NCBI GenBank assembly: GCA_027483645.1
Contig: JAIXUD010000021.1
Coordinates: 1 to 64,000, forward strand
From: Sphingobacteriales bacterium
GTDB taxonomy: Bacteria; Bacteroidota; Bacteroidia; Chitinophagales; CAIOSU01
Direction of reading: 5' to 3'
DNA length: 64,000 nt
Made by a program: the position numbers and the translations under genes. Below are positions 1 to 8,656 of the stretch, one piece after another (position 1 is the first letter of the stretch; each line of letters opens with the position of its first letter). The notes under the pieces are model-generated. The model was not told where the DNA came from and did not search any database. It saw only the letters and a program-made list of their open reading frames with translations.

Positions 1-267
1 CGAATCCAAACCGTACACGCCGAAACCAACCCACGTTTCCATAATTTGTTGGAGGCTTTTAAGGCGCAAACGGGTTGTAGCGTGCTGGTAAACACCAGTT
101 TCAATGTACGCGGCGAGCCGATAGTATGCACTACCGAAGATGCCTACCGCTGCTTTATGCGCACGGATATGGACTATCTGGTAATCAACGATTACCTCTT
201 TACCAAAACCGCACAGCCCGCTTGGCAGGAGAAGGATAATTGGAAAGAGGAGTTTGTGTTGGATTAG
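1..267 (+). CDS. Carbamoyltransferase, C-terminal fragment (NodU/CmcH family)
   Basis: The reading frame is open from the first base, so this is the last 88 codons of a gene that begins outside the window. The motif NTSFNVRGEPIV, followed by a segment DYLVINDYLF, is typical of the C-terminal domain of NodU/CmcH O-carbamoyltransferases, which move a carbamoyl group from carbamoyl phosphate to a hydroxyl of a sugar or secondary metabolite via carbamoyl-adenylate. In this family the N-terminal part holds the HxH metal site, which cannot be seen here. The following gene encodes an SxtJ-like membrane protein, a usual companion of these transferases, which supports the call. The substrate is unknown. 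Confidence 0.85.
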   Translation, partial: RIQTVHAETNPRFHNLLEAFKAQTGCSVLVNTSFNVRGEPIVCTTEDAYRCFMRTDMDYLVINDYLFTKTAQPAWQEKDNWKEEFVLD

Positions 268-329
268 GAAATTCGTCTGAATAAGAGTTTGCAGAATTTA
301 AGAATTTTAGAACTTTTTGCGTATTTCTA

Positions 330-356
330 CCAATAACTAGTAACCAATAATCAACC
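330..356 (+). repeat. Heptad array, CCAATAA family, directly before an ATG
   Basis: Three units of seven (CCAATAA, CTAGTAA, CCAATAA) and a partial fourth run straight into the start codon at 357. In sense orientation the unit is CCAATAA, as for the other 5' arrays of this family. Confidence 0.7.
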
Positions 357-713
357 ATGAATAAGCATACAACCACAGAGCGCTACCAAAATATGCTCAT
401 CATCAGTGCCGGGTTTACCGTGCTGGGGCTGGGCTTTGGCTGGGAGCCGCTGCTGTTTGCGGCCTTAGCGGTGGCGCTTGTTGGCCTGGTATCGGGCTGG
501 TTGAGCGATAGGGTTATCTTTGGCTGGCACAAGCTGGGCCACGCACTAGGCTATGTAAACAGCCGCATCATCCTCTCTGTTATCTTTATCGTGGTGCTTA
601 CGCCTATTGCCCTACTCTACCGTGCCACCCGCAAAAAGGTTGAGAACACTGGCTCTTTCTTTGTTATCCGCAACCATACTTATGTGGGTAAGGATTTGGA
701 GAAGGGCTGGTAA
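357..713 (+). CDS. SxtJ-like small membrane protein
   Basis: A 118-residue protein with hydrophobic segments at about residues 13-28, 31-46 and 70-90, followed by a basic and polar tail. Length and topology match the SxtJ family of membrane proteins that accompany NodU/CmcH-type carbamoyltransferases in Bacteroidota and cyanobacteria. The biochemical role of SxtJ is not established. It lies 89 bp after the transferase and may be co-transcribed with it, although a heptad array directly precedes its ATG. The family assignment rests on context plus topology, not on a catalytic motif. Confidence 0.7.
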   Translation: MNKHTTTERYQNMLIISAGFTVLGLGFGWEPLLFAALAVALVGLVSGWLSDRVIFGWHKLGHALGYVNSRIILSVIFIVVLTPIALLYRATRKKVENTGSFFVIRNHTYVGKDLEKGW

Positions 714-773
714 AATTCATAACGACATAACAAATATATTTTTTTAATTTTCTAAGAAGCAAATAGCCCATTG

Positions 774-800
774 TGTCATGCTGAGCGTAGTCGAAGCCGA
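774..800 (+). repeat. Dispersed intergenic motif (GTCATGCTGAGC type)
   Basis: The segment reads GTCATGCTGAGCGTAGTCGA and continues AGCC. This resembles a dispersed intergenic motif I recall from many bacterial genomes. A half-like remnant, CCTTCGAAATGACG, occurs at 5240-5253. I see no coding potential here. Confidence 0.45.
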
Positions 801-857
801 AACAATAGCGCACCGTGGCCGTTGATATAAACTTACGGCAAGATATAAATAAGGATT

Positions 858-865
858 TAACTTTG
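858..865 (+). promoter_or_regulatory. -7 box TAACTTTG
   Basis: A perfect match to the Bacteroidota -7 consensus TAnnTTTG, 28 bases before the ATG at 894. Confidence 0.6.
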
Positions 866-893
866 GGCAATTATTTATCAAACCCTCGTTCCT

Positions 894-1151
894 ATGAATG
901 TTTCAAAGTTGCAGTTGACCCGGGAGAGTAGTATTCTTATTATTGCTAAAGCCCTTGAGGTTGCCACAGGCAAATCTAATTGGGGATTTGCAAGTGTTTC
1001 TGACAGAGGAACGCTGATTTTTGAAATTGGCTTCACTTTGAATGTTGTGGAAATAGACAGGTATGATTTTCGTCTATCAAACCTGCCCGATTCTCAGAAA
1101 ATGCTATATACACAAGAGCTATATGATTTAGGATATCGTGATTCTGAATAA
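894..1151 (+). CDS. Small protein of unknown function
   Basis: An 85-residue soluble protein with mixed alpha/beta-like composition, no signal peptide and no membrane segment. I do not recognise a family. A consensus -7 box lies 28 bases upstream, and the codon use resembles that of its neighbours, so it is likely a real gene. An antisense reading frame of 73 codons overlaps it but has no promoter and less plausible composition. The next gene begins 31 bp downstream with its own promoter-like sequence. Confidence 0.55.
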   Translation: MNVSKLQLTRESSILIIAKALEVATGKSNWGFASVSDRGTLIFEIGFTLNVVEIDRYDFRLSNLPDSQKMLYTQELYDLGYRDSE

Positions 1152-1182
1152 TCTTCTCAAAAACCCTTGCTAGCTTTACGCC

Positions 1183-2037
1183 ATGAATTTCACCCAACAA
1201 CTCTCCTTGGGCTGGGGTACCTATAGCGAGGCGCACCGGTTTATTAAGCAGCACAAGCTTTACAAGCTTTTTATATTGCCAGTGCTCATCAATGTGGCGT
1301 TGTTTGGCCTAATGGTTTGGCTGGGCGTGGGCTGGGCGCAATCGTTTACAGACACTATGTATGCTTGGTTCGGGGTAAACGATGCCCAATGGGATAGCTT
1401 TGATTGGCTGAAAACAGTTATCTACTGGTCACTGTCGATCCTCATCAACTTGGTTATCCTCATCCTTTATCTCAGTACCATCCGCTACATAATGCTTATA
1501 CTCATTGCCCCCATACTGGCCTACGTATCAGAGCGAACAGAGGAACTAGCTACCGGCCGCTCCTACCCCTTCAGCCTATCGCAATTGCTTAAAGATGCTT
1601 GGCGCGGCATTGGCATAGCGGTTCGCAACGGCATTGCCGAGTTGCTGCTTACCATCTTGTTGCTAGCCCTTGGTTTTATACCAGTTATCGGTTGGATAAC
1701 CCCTTTTTTCCTGTTTATCGTTCAGAGCTATTTCTTCGGCTTTTCGATGCTGGATTATTACTTCGAGCGCCAAAAACTAAGCGGCACTGAAAGCCGCCGG
1801 TTGATATATAGCTACAAATGGGTGGCCGTGGGCAACGGCGCTTACTTCAACGGGCTGGTTTATTTGTTTACCGTGCTGGCCGCGGCATTGCCTTTAGTAT
1901 TAGCTTTGCTTACCAAGGTGCTGTTTATTGTACCTGTAGTGTTCCTATCCATATTGCCTATATACAGCGTGGTGGCAGGTACGCTTGCCGCCCTAAAACT
2001 TGACGAAAACAAACGACTCAATGGCCAAATTCGGTAA
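1183..2037 (+). CDS. EI24/CysZ-like integral membrane protein
   Basis: A 284-residue protein with at least five strongly hydrophobic stretches (about residues 29-52, 85-115, 150-190 and 205-265). The opening segment, with GWGTYSEAHRFI followed by a membrane helix, resembles the EI24 (PF07264) superfamily that includes the sulfate permease CysZ. In Bacteroidota most members are uncharacterised, and no sulfate-assimilation genes lie nearby, so transport of sulfate should not be assumed. The sequence TAGCTTTA (1171-1178) is a near -7 box only 4 bases before the ATG. The 3' end overlaps the next gene by 17 bp, which suggests coupled translation. Confidence 0.75.
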   Translation: MNFTQQLSLGWGTYSEAHRFIKQHKLYKLFILPVLINVALFGLMVWLGVGWAQSFTDTMYAWFGVNDAQWDSFDWLKTVIYWSLSILINLVILILYLSTIRYIMLILIAPILAYVSERTEELATGRSYPFSLSQLLKDAWRGIGIAVRNGIAELLLTILLLALGFIPVIGWITPFFLFIVQSYFFGFSMLDYYFERQKLSGTESRRLIYSYKWVAVGNGAYFNGLVYLFTVLAAALPLVLALLTKVLFIVPVVFLSILPIYSVVAGTLAALKLDENKRLNGQIR

Positions 2038-2725
2038 ACTATACCTCATACCCGCCCCGCTTGGCGAAAATGCCTATGCCCCGATACCAGAGTACGTAAA
2101 GCCTGCCGTGGCGCACCTCACCCACTTCATAGTGGAGCAGGAAAAGACCGCCCGCCGCTACCTAAAAGCCTACGGCTACCCCCACCCCCTCAACGACCTG
2201 ATACTGTACCCGCTCAACAAACACACCGACGAGGCCGATTTGATTACCTACATCAAACCCTTGCTGGAAGGTACCTCCATGGGATTGATTAGTGAAGCGG
2301 GTATGCCCTGCATTGCCGACCCCGGCGCGGCTATTGTGGAGCTTGCCCACCAAAACCGCATACACGTGGTGCCACTTTCTGGGCCGTCCTCTATCCTACT
2401 CGCTCTAGTGGCATCGGGATTTAATGGACAGGAGTTTGCCTTTAATGGCTACCTCCCCATCAAGCACCCTGAGCGCAAACAGAAGCTACAAGCTTTGGAA
2501 AGACTGGCACTGGGCGGCCAAACACAGCTGTTTATGGATACGCCTTTCCGCAACCAACAGCTACTGGAAGACCTGCTAGCTTGCTGCCGACCCGATACGC
2601 GACTGTGCATAGCCTGCGACATTACCTTGCCTTCGGAATACATTAAAACACAAAGCCTTACCGAATGGAAAAAGAACAAGGAAAGCTTGCATAAACGCCC
2701 GGCCATATTCATTTTAGGTAAATAA
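2021..2725 (+). CDS. rsmI: RsmI-like SAM-dependent (tetrapyrrole methylase fold) methyltransferase
   Basis: A 234-residue protein of the tetrapyrrole methylase superfamily. The segment GLISEAGMPCIADPGAAIV is the SAM-binding signature of RsmI, which 2'-O-methylates C1402 of 16S rRNA, and LSGPSSILLALVASG is the second conserved block. It is shorter than E. coli RsmI (about 286 aa) because it lacks the C-terminal helical extension; this short form is usual in Bacteroidota, and whether it methylates the same nucleotide is not proven. I chose the ATG at 2021 over the upstream TTG at 2000 because it trims the overlap with the previous gene and leaves a normal N-terminus. Confidence 0.8.
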   Translation: MAKFGKLYLIPAPLGENAYAPIPEYVKPAVAHLTHFIVEQEKTARRYLKAYGYPHPLNDLILYPLNKHTDEADLITYIKPLLEGTSMGLISEAGMPCIADPGAAIVELAHQNRIHVVPLSGPSSILLALVASGFNGQEFAFNGYLPIKHPERKQKLQALERLALGGQTQLFMDTPFRNQQLLEDLLACCRPDTRLCIACDITLPSEYIKTQSLTEWKKNKESLHKRPAIFILGK

Positions 2726-2827
2726 ATGAACATACGCCGAAAAACAACCTTACCTCTAATTTTTCAGTCTATAAATCATTACATTAGCCACCGTTTTGCC
2801 CAATTCACTTACACTAACAGCATCAAC

Positions 2828-4816
2828 ATGACTCGTTTATTTGCCTCTTGGGGCCTCATTGCCGCCCTTACACTATTAAGTTGGGATGCTTTTGCACAAG
2901 TCCCACAAGCTATCCAGTACCAAGCAGTAGCCCGTAACCCTTCAGGAGCTTTGATTACCAACGCACCCATCGGTATCCGAGTTACCATTATCGATGGCCC
3001 CATAAACGGCACGCCCGTTTATACCGAAACCCATATTGCTACTACCAGCGATTATGGTGTATTCACCCTACAACTAGGCCGTGGCAGTAACCAAGTAGGC
3101 ACCTTTGCCAACATTACTTGGAGTGCAGGCAACAAGTGGGTAAAACTTGAAGTTGACCCTGCGGGCGGCACCGCTTACCTAGACTTTGGCACATACCAAT
3201 TTTTGAGCGTACCATACGCTTTGTATGCCGTAAATGCTGGCAGCGGCGGCGGTGGCGGTAGCCAAACCCTTACCCTTACGGGTAACACCCTTACTATAAG
3301 CGGTGGTAACACAGTGGATCTATCCAGCATTGCTGGCACTCAAGGTGCTACTGGTCCTGCGGGACCTGCTGGCCCAACTGGTTCAACAGGCCCAGTGGGT
3401 GCTGACGGAGCTACTGGTGCTACTGGACCCGCCGGCCCTGCGGGTGGCCCTGCTGGCCCTACTGGTGCCGCTGGTCCAATTGGCCCTGCCGGACCTACAG
3501 GCCCTGCGGGCGCAACTGGTGCTGGTGTAGCTGGCCCCACCGGCCCAGCGGGTGCTACTGGCCCTACTGGTGCAACAGGTGTTACTGGCCCAACTGGTGT
3601 TGGCGGCGGTACGCTCGATCAAGCTTATGATTTCAACACCCCTGGTGGTGGCCGCACCATTACTGCCGATGCGGGTGCCGTAACCATTAATACTTCTGGC
3701 TCAGGCGTTTCCGCTTTTACTATTGCTCACAGTGGCACGGGTACTGCCATTAATGCTTCAGGCACCAATGCTGGCAACACCTTTTCAGTAGTACAAGCAA
3801 CTACCAACGGGGCTACAGGTACTGGCGCTATTATCGGCAACTCAAATAGTGCCGCATACGGTGTAGTAGCTCAATTGGAAAGCACCGGCACTGCCGAAAG
3901 CGCCCTGTATGGCTCTAACTTGCGCACCAATGGCGGGCATGGTGTACTTGGCCGCGGTTTCAATGGTGTGGTAGGCGAAACTAGCCGCAACAATGGCAAC
4001 GCGGTTTTTGGCTTAAACAACAGCACAGGCCCCTTCAGTATACCCAATGCCCAAATAGCAGCAGGGGTTACTGGCCAAGGTTTTTATGGTAGTATTGGGC
4101 AGACTGTTAATGACGGTGGCAATGGTGTTTTTGGGTTAAATGCCGTTACCAATGGCACCAATAACGATAACCCGGGCGTGAGTGGCTTAGGTAATGTAGG
4201 CGTGCTAGGTACTTCCAACAATGCCACTGGCTTTGGCCTATTATCGGCTGATGATGTGGGTGCAGTAGGCGGCCTTTTTGCAAATGGCAATCTTGCGGTT
4301 GGTGGTACTAAGAACTTCCGTATCGATTTGCCTTCTGACCCTGCTAACAAATACCTGTATCACTTCTCTATTGAGTCTGATGAAGTATTGAACATATACC
4401 GCGGCAACATTGTTTTGGATGCCAATGGACAAGCTACCGTTACCCTAGCCGATTATGTGGCAGATGTAAATACTAACTTTAGCTACAACCTTACCGCTAT
4501 TGGTGGTTCGGCCCCGGGCTTGTATGTTGCAAGCGAGTTTAACAACGGTACTTTCCAGATTGCTGGTGGTGTACCTGGCCAAAAAATCTCTTGGCAGCTT
4601 ACCGGTGAGCGCAACGACCCTTACCTCCAACAAAACCCACAGCAGAAACTAGCGGTGCGTAACAAACCTGCCCACGAGGTTGGTTTCTATGTTCACCCAC
4701 AAGCTTATGGATTTGATGCCAGCAAAGGGGTTATCCGCACCAAGAGCAGTTTCATTACCAATCCACTAGAAGTACCTACTTTAGCTACACAAAAACCAAT
4801 TGGTTTGGTTAAATAA
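2828..4816 (+). CDS. Exported collagen-like repeat protein
   Basis: A 662-residue protein. Residues 1-24 form a signal peptide ending in AFAQ. A beta-rich N-terminal domain (about 25-140) resembles that of other Bacteroidota surface proteins and begins with the motif [12 protein letters not shown]. It is followed by a Gly/Thr-rich linker and about 85 residues of Gly-X-Y collagen repeats (about 172-260, units such as GPAGPTGAT). A long Gly/Asn/Thr-rich repeat region with LLSADD-type turns follows, and then a C-terminal domain of about 170 residues. No T9SS sorting domain is visible at the C-terminus. The ATG at 2828 was chosen because it starts the signal peptide. A surface or extracellular fibre is likely; the partner is unknown. 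A strong terminator follows. Confidence 0.8.
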   Translation: MTRLFASWGLIAALTLLSWDAFAQVPQAIQYQAVARNPSGALITNAPIGIRVTIIDGPINGTPVYTETHIATTSDYGVFTLQLGRGSNQVGTFANITWSAGNKWVKLEVDPAGGTAYLDFGTYQFLSVPYALYAVNAGSGGGGGSQTLTLTGNTLTISGGNTVDLSSIAGTQGATGPAGPAGPTGSTGPVGADGATGATGPAGPAGGPAGPTGAAGPIGPAGPTGPAGATGAGVAGPTGPAGATGPTGATGVTGPTGVGGGTLDQAYDFNTPGGGRTITADAGAVTINTSGSGVSAFTIAHSGTGTAINASGTNAGNTFSVVQATTNGATGTGAIIGNSNSAAYGVVAQLESTGTAESALYGSNLRTNGGHGVLGRGFNGVVGETSRNNGNAVFGLNNSTGPFSIPNAQIAAGVTGQGFYGSIGQTVNDGGNGVFGLNAVTNGTNNDNPGVSGLGNVGVLGTSNNATGFGLLSADDVGAVGGLFANGNLAVGGTKNFRIDLPSDPANKYLYHFSIESDEVLNIYRGNIVLDANGQATVTLADYVADVNTNFSYNLTAIGGSAPGLYVASEFNNGTFQIAGGVPGQKISWQLTGERNDPYLQQNPQQKLAVRNKPAHEVGFYVHPQAYGFDASKGVIRTKSSFITNPLEVPTLATQKPIGLVK

Positions 4817-4848
4817 GTAATAAAGTATTTACTGGATTTCCATAATAA

Positions 4849-4889
4849 CAAAAGCGTCTGCCCCATAATGAGGCAGGCGCTTTTGTTTT
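4849..4889 (+). terminator. Rho-independent terminator
   Basis: An inverted repeat AAAAGCGTCTGCC / GGCAGGCGCTTTT with one G-T pair and a 9-base loop, followed by T-rich sequence. It lies 33 bp after the collagen-like gene. The A tract on the other side makes it possibly bidirectional. Confidence 0.85.
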
Positions 4890-4918
4890 CTATTTAATAT
4901 AACACAGGTAATGCTATT

Positions 4919-5071
4919 CTACCCGTTCTTCTCTTCGCAGGATATCTTCCAGCTTATGCCTGATCTATCGATAACCTCGCCTAAGTAGTGCACCCATAAG
5001 TTATCTTCCTGCAAGATACCCACCTTGCCTGCTGGCGCCAACACCAATAACAAAGTATTACCTGAAACCAT
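4919..5071 (-). CDS. Possible small ORF, 50 aa
   Basis: On the minus strand an ATG at 5071 opens 50 codons ending at TAG (4919-4921). The product has a hydrophobic N-terminal half (about residues 4-14) and a charged C-terminus ending ISWKISCEEKNG. I recognise no family. It lies in the 477-bp gap between the collagen-like gene and the GMC gene. The rest of that gap holds a terminator and a heptad array and nothing else I can identify. It could be a gene remnant. Confidence 0.25.
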   Translation of the reverse strand: MVSGNTLLLVLAPAGKVGILQEDNLWVHYLGEVIDRSGISWKISCEEKNG

Positions 5072-5275
5072 TAAGAAAATTACAGTATAAAGCCCGACTG
5101 ATTACAGGAGCAGCTACAATAAGGAGGCGCTAACGGTAGTGTAATGTGGTTATTGGTTAATGGTTATAATTGCAAACTTAAAACGTACATCATTGCCACA
5201 GGCCGTTGGAGCTTATCACTCCCCTGCAACACCGTGTAGGCCTTCGAAATGACGTTCGTTTTGTATTTTTTTTAA

Positions 5276-5296
5276 TGGTCCATCGTCCATGGTCTA
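5276..5296 (-). repeat. Heptad array, TGGACCA family, over a stop codon
   Basis: Three units (sense TAGACCA, TGGACGA, TGGACCA). The first unit supplies the TAG stop codon of the GMC oxidoreductase gene. Confidence 0.7.
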
Positions 5297-6862
5297 CCCC
5301 CGCAATATCATATCCGCCGCCTTCTCCGCTATCATAATCGTTGGGGCATTGGTGTTGCCGCGGATGATAGTAGGCATTATGGATGCATCCACCACGCGCA
5401 AGCCTTCCAAGCCGTGCACCTTTAGGGTATGATCCACAACTGCCATGCGGTCGTTGCCCATTTTGCAGGTACCTACTGGATGATACATCGCTTCCATATT
5501 GAAGCGGATATGCTCCTTTATTTCACTAACGCTGTTCAGGCGGTCGTGCGGGCGATAGTAGTTGCGGAAGTAAGGCTTAAATGCTTTGCTATGCAACAGC
5601 TTGGCGGCTATTTTATAGCCCTCAATCATCGCATTCATGTCCTCCTCGTGCGCCAAGTAATTAGGGTTAATCAGCGGGTGCTCGTGCGGGTCGGCGCTCT
5701 TTAGGCGTAATTCACCCACGCTCTTTGGTTTAACCAAACAAGGAGCAAGAGTAAACCCATCGCCGCCGGGCCTTACAAAACCATGTTCCACTAAAAACGA
5801 TGGGGAGAAAAATACTTGCATATCGGGCACATTAAGTTCCGGCTTTGTTTTTACAAAACCGCAAGCCTCTGCAATAGTGCTGGTAAGCGGCCCGCGGCGC
5901 AGCACGTAGTATTTTAGCATGTTCAGCCAGTTTTCGGCACTATCAAGGGTCTTCCCTTTTCCTAAACGGGCAGCAATAATTACGAACGGGTGGTCGCGAA
6001 GGTTTTCGCCTACCCCAGGCAGGTCGTGTTTTACTTCAATACCCAACTCCTTCAAATGCGCCGCAGGGCCAATGCCCGATAGCATCAATACTTGCGGGCT
6101 GTTGATGGTACCAGCGGAAAGGATAACCTCTTTGGCAGCTTTGGCAGTATGGGTTTGCCCGTTTTGCTCGTAGGTTACGCCCGTTACCCGTTTGCCCTCC
6201 AGCTCCAGCTTCAATACGGTTGCATGGGTGGCAATGGTAAGGTTAGTGCGCTTTTTAAGAATCGGCTTTAAAAAAGCAGCGGCGGTGCTAGCCCTCCTAC
6301 CCTTTTTAACCGTACGCTGAAACATACCAAAACCTTCTTGCTTTTCTGCATTAAAATCCGCGTTCAACGGGTACTGCATTTCTTGTGAGGCCTGTAAAAA
6401 CAGGTGACTCATAAAGTTAGGCGAAATAGGGTCACTCACACTTAGTAGTCCACCTTTGCCATGGTATTCGTTTTCGCCACGCTGCTGGTCTTCCGATTTC
6501 TTAAAATATGGCAACACTTCGTTGTAGCTCCAGCCCGGGTTGCCAAGTGCCGCCCATTCGTTATAGTCTTCTTTGTTACCACGGATGTAAATCATGGCAT
6601 TGATACTGCTTGAGCCGCCCAGCACCTTGCCACGAGGCATAAAAATGCGACGGCCTAGCAACGGCTCCTGGGCAGTGGTATAATAGCCCCAATCCAGAGC
6701 TGTGCGGAAAAGCTTATAAAATGCCGTGGGTATATGGATGTACTTATCCTTATCGGGCCCACCCGCTTCTAGCAGTAGCACTTTGGTGGCGGCGTTCTCC
6801 GACAACCTATTGGCCAACACGCACCCTGCAGAACCCCCACCTATAATGACATAGTCGAACAT
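5294..6862 (-). CDS. GMC family oxidoreductase (choline dehydrogenase-like)
   Basis: A 522-residue FAD-dependent oxidoreductase of the glucose-methanol-choline family. The Rossmann motif GGGSAGCVLANRLSE lies at residues 8-22, the GMC signature around GGSSSINAMIYIRGN near residue 85, and the second signature around SAGTINSPQVLMLSGIG near residue 255. The C-terminal active-site region has HPVGTCKMG and NTNAPTIMIAEKAADMI. Members oxidise primary alcohols such as choline; no betaine pathway gene adjoins, so the substrate is open. There is no signal peptide, which suggests a cytoplasmic enzyme. A -7 box lies 23 bases upstream. The stop codon is contained in a heptad array. Confidence 0.85.
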   Translation of the reverse strand: MFDYVIIGGGSAGCVLANRLSENAATKVLLLEAGGPDKDKYIHIPTAFYKLFRTALDWGYYTTAQEPLLGRRIFMPRGKVLGGSSSINAMIYIRGNKEDYNEWAALGNPGWSYNEVLPYFKKSEDQQRGENEYHGKGGLLSVSDPISPNFMSHLFLQASQEMQYPLNADFNAEKQEGFGMFQRTVKKGRRASTAAAFLKPILKKRTNLTIATHATVLKLELEGKRVTGVTYEQNGQTHTAKAAKEVILSAGTINSPQVLMLSGIGPAAHLKELGIEVKHDLPGVGENLRDHPFVIIAARLGKGKTLDSAENWLNMLKYYVLRRGPLTSTIAEACGFVKTKPELNVPDMQVFFSPSFLVEHGFVRPGGDGFTLAPCLVKPKSVGELRLKSADPHEHPLINPNYLAHEEDMNAMIEGYKIAAKLLHSKAFKPYFRNYYRPHDRLNSVSEIKEHIRFNMEAMYHPVGTCKMGNDRMAVVDHTLKVHGLEGLRVVDASIMPTIIRGNTNAPTIMIAEKAADMILRG

Positions 6863-6885
6863 ATTTCAGGTTTTGGAACCCGATG

Positions 6886-6893
6886 CAAAAATA
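6886..6893 (-). promoter_or_regulatory. -7 box TATTTTTG of the GMC gene
   Basis: A perfect TAnnTTTG match, 23 bases upstream of the ATG at 6862. Confidence 0.55.
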
Positions 6894-7066
6894 ACTAAAG
6901 CCACGTAGGCTTTATCAAGGCTTGGGGCACTGTTGATAAATTCCGTAAGTTGTTAACAATAGCAATTGGGTATTGGTGAAAAGTTATTTATCATGGGTTT
7001 ATTAATAAAGTAGTACAAAGAAACACAGTGGCTATCAGGTGGTTTGGTATTGAGGTTTCTCATCGT

Positions 7067-7144
7067 TTACTTCACAAGCCCGTAATAAACCCACACGATA
7101 AATACAATAGCCAAGGATAAAAGAGCGGGAGTACTACCAAACAC
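7067..7144 (-). CDS. Possible 25-aa membrane microprotein
   Basis: A GTG at 7144 opens 25 codons whose product is one hydrophobic helix (LLSLAIVFIVWVYYGLVK) with a short polar N-terminus. It sits in the 446-bp divergent gap between the GMC gene and the desaturase; I see no other structure in that gap beyond promoter-like sequence. The hydrophobic character on one frame only is suggestive, but there is no family evidence. Confidence 0.25.
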   Translation of the reverse strand: MFGSTPALLSLAIVFIVWVYYGLVK

Positions 7145-7308
7145 GTAAGTTTACCATGTGTACCATCTTACTCGCCTTACCCAACCAAACATTAATCAAG
7201 TAATGTGTGTTGTTTCCAAGACCAACATATTACCCTTAACCCCCTACTATACCGCTTTCCAGCATTATTCCGTATTTTTACACGCCCAGATAAATACTAC
7301 CTACATCA

Positions 7309-8403
7309 ATGCAACACATATCCCAAATTACAATTAACGACCCTGTACTGAGCGAGCGCCCACTTAGCGCTACTGACCGGTTTATCATGCGGTTCATCAA
7401 TGACGAGCGAGACCTGCCTTTCATTTACCTTTTTGCGGGCCTTTCAGCATTGATATTGCCGGTGGCGGTTACCTTGTACTTGTGGTTTACTTGGTGGTTA
7501 GCGGTGCCTTATTTGTTGGTGTTGTTTGCGTTGTTATTGGGTCCATATATATTGATGCTGCACAACATTTGCCACCGTAAGCTCTTTAAGAAGGATTATG
7601 AATGGATGAACAACATCATTCCCTGGTTCTTAGGTCCATTCTTTGGCGAAACACCCGAAACCTACTACGCCCACCACATTTGCATGCACCACACCGAGGG
7701 CAATCTTCGCGACGACCTAAGCAGCACCATGAAGTACCAGCGCGACAGCTTCCTGGGCTTTATGCATTACTTTGGCACATTCTTTTTCTTAGGTATCTAC
7801 TCGCTTTCACAGTATTTCGTTAAGAAGAATCGCAAGGAATGGATGCACAACATCATTATTGGCGAGTTCTCGTTCTTCCTTTTGGTAGCAGTAATGTCAT
7901 TGCTTAGTTGGAAGGCAACACTGGTAATGTTTGTAATACCGTTTTGCCTTACCCGTTTCCTGATGATGGCGGGCAACTGGGGCCAGCACGCATTTGTAGA
8001 TGCAACCGACCCAGGCAACAGCTACAAAAACAGCATTACCTGCATCAACAGCCGGTACAACAAAACCTGCTTTAACGATGGCTATCACATAGGCCACCAC
8101 GTGCGCCCAGCTATGCACTGGACGGATATGCCAAAAGAGTTTCAAGACAATATAGCCCGCTACCGTGAGCAGGGAGCTATTGTTTTCCGAAGTATCGATT
8201 TCTTTGCCGTTTGGCTGTTTTTAATGACCAAGCAATACCGCACCTTAGCAAGCTTTTATGTTGATTTGGATGAAGCCCCAGTCAAAACCAAAGAGGAAGT
8301 AATAGCCCTACTGAAAAGCCGCATTACCCGCATCGACAACGCAACCATTGAGAAGTACAGCGGCCAAGATTACATGAGGGAATTGAGGAAGAAGAAACTG
8401 TAG
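7309..8403 (+). CDS. Fatty acid desaturase family membrane protein
   Basis: A 364-residue integral membrane di-iron enzyme. Hydrophobic segments lie at about residues 38-60, 63-84, 145-165 and 180-215. Three histidine clusters are present: HNICH near residue 85, HHICMHH at 122-128 and HIGHH near 261, the arrangement of the membrane desaturase/hydroxylase superfamily. Members insert double bonds or hydroxyls into acyl chains using O2. The spacing is consistent with an active enzyme; the acyl substrate and regiochemistry cannot be read from sequence. It is monocistronic, with a heptad array and a strong terminator downstream. Confidence 0.8.
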   Translation: MQHISQITINDPVLSERPLSATDRFIMRFINDERDLPFIYLFAGLSALILPVAVTLYLWFTWWLAVPYLLVLFALLLGPYILMLHNICHRKLFKKDYEWMNNIIPWFLGPFFGETPETYYAHHICMHHTEGNLRDDLSSTMKYQRDSFLGFMHYFGTFFFLGIYSLSQYFVKKNRKEWMHNIIIGEFSFFLLVAVMSLLSWKATLVMFVIPFCLTRFLMMAGNWGQHAFVDATDPGNSYKNSITCINSRYNKTCFNDGYHIGHHVRPAMHWTDMPKEFQDNIARYREQGAIVFRSIDFFAVWLFLMTKQYRTLASFYVDLDEAPVKTKEEVIALLKSRITRIDNATIEKYSGQDYMRELRKKKL

Positions 8404-8410
8404 TTTTTTT

Positions 8411-8431
8411 GGACCATGGACAATGGACCAT
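8411..8431 (+). repeat. Heptad array, TGGACCA family, 3' of desaturase gene
   Basis: Three units GGACCAT, GGACAAT, GGACCAT begin 8 bases after the stop codon, in the sense orientation seen at other 3' arrays. Confidence 0.65.
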
Positions 8432-8462
8432 AGTTAAATACCTTGCAGATAATCAATTACAA

Positions 8463-8515
8463 AAAAAAGAAAGAGGCTATCTCACATTTGAGATGGCCTC
8501 TTTCTTTTTATTTGG
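8463..8515 (+). terminator. Rho-independent terminator
   Basis: A long stem, AAAGAAAGAGGC / GCCTCTTTCTTT extended by ATCTCA / TGAGAT around a short loop, followed by a T-rich stretch. It lies about 60 bp after the desaturase gene, between convergent genes. Confidence 0.9.
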
Positions 8516-8583
8516 AAACCGTTGTTCCGCATCTGTTTTGAAACAGTCCATCATTCGTACACAGTCAATTCTGAAGTAAATTG

Positions 8584-8656
8584 TGGTCCGTGGTCTGTCG
8601 TCAGTGGTCCATTTTTAAAGCAATCCATGGTCCTTAGTCCTTCGTCTTTGGTCTCA
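8584..8656 (-). repeat. Double heptad array, TGGACCA family
   Basis: Two blocks with period seven: 8624-8656 (sense units such as AAGACGA, AGGACTA, AGGACCA), then the tail ATTGCTTTAAA, then 8584-8611 (TGGACCA, CTGACGA, CAGACCA, CGGACCA). The first block overlaps the TGA stop codon of the lipoprotein gene. Confidence 0.7.

Noticed and set aside
3303-3622. Several long open frames on both strands over the collagen-like region
   Set aside because: They are shadows of the Gly-X-Y repeat codons in other frames; they lack start signals and have repetitive, implausible composition.
6931-6939. TGTTGATAA as a second DnaA-box cluster
   Set aside because: A single near-match between divergent genes, without a perfect box or further sites.
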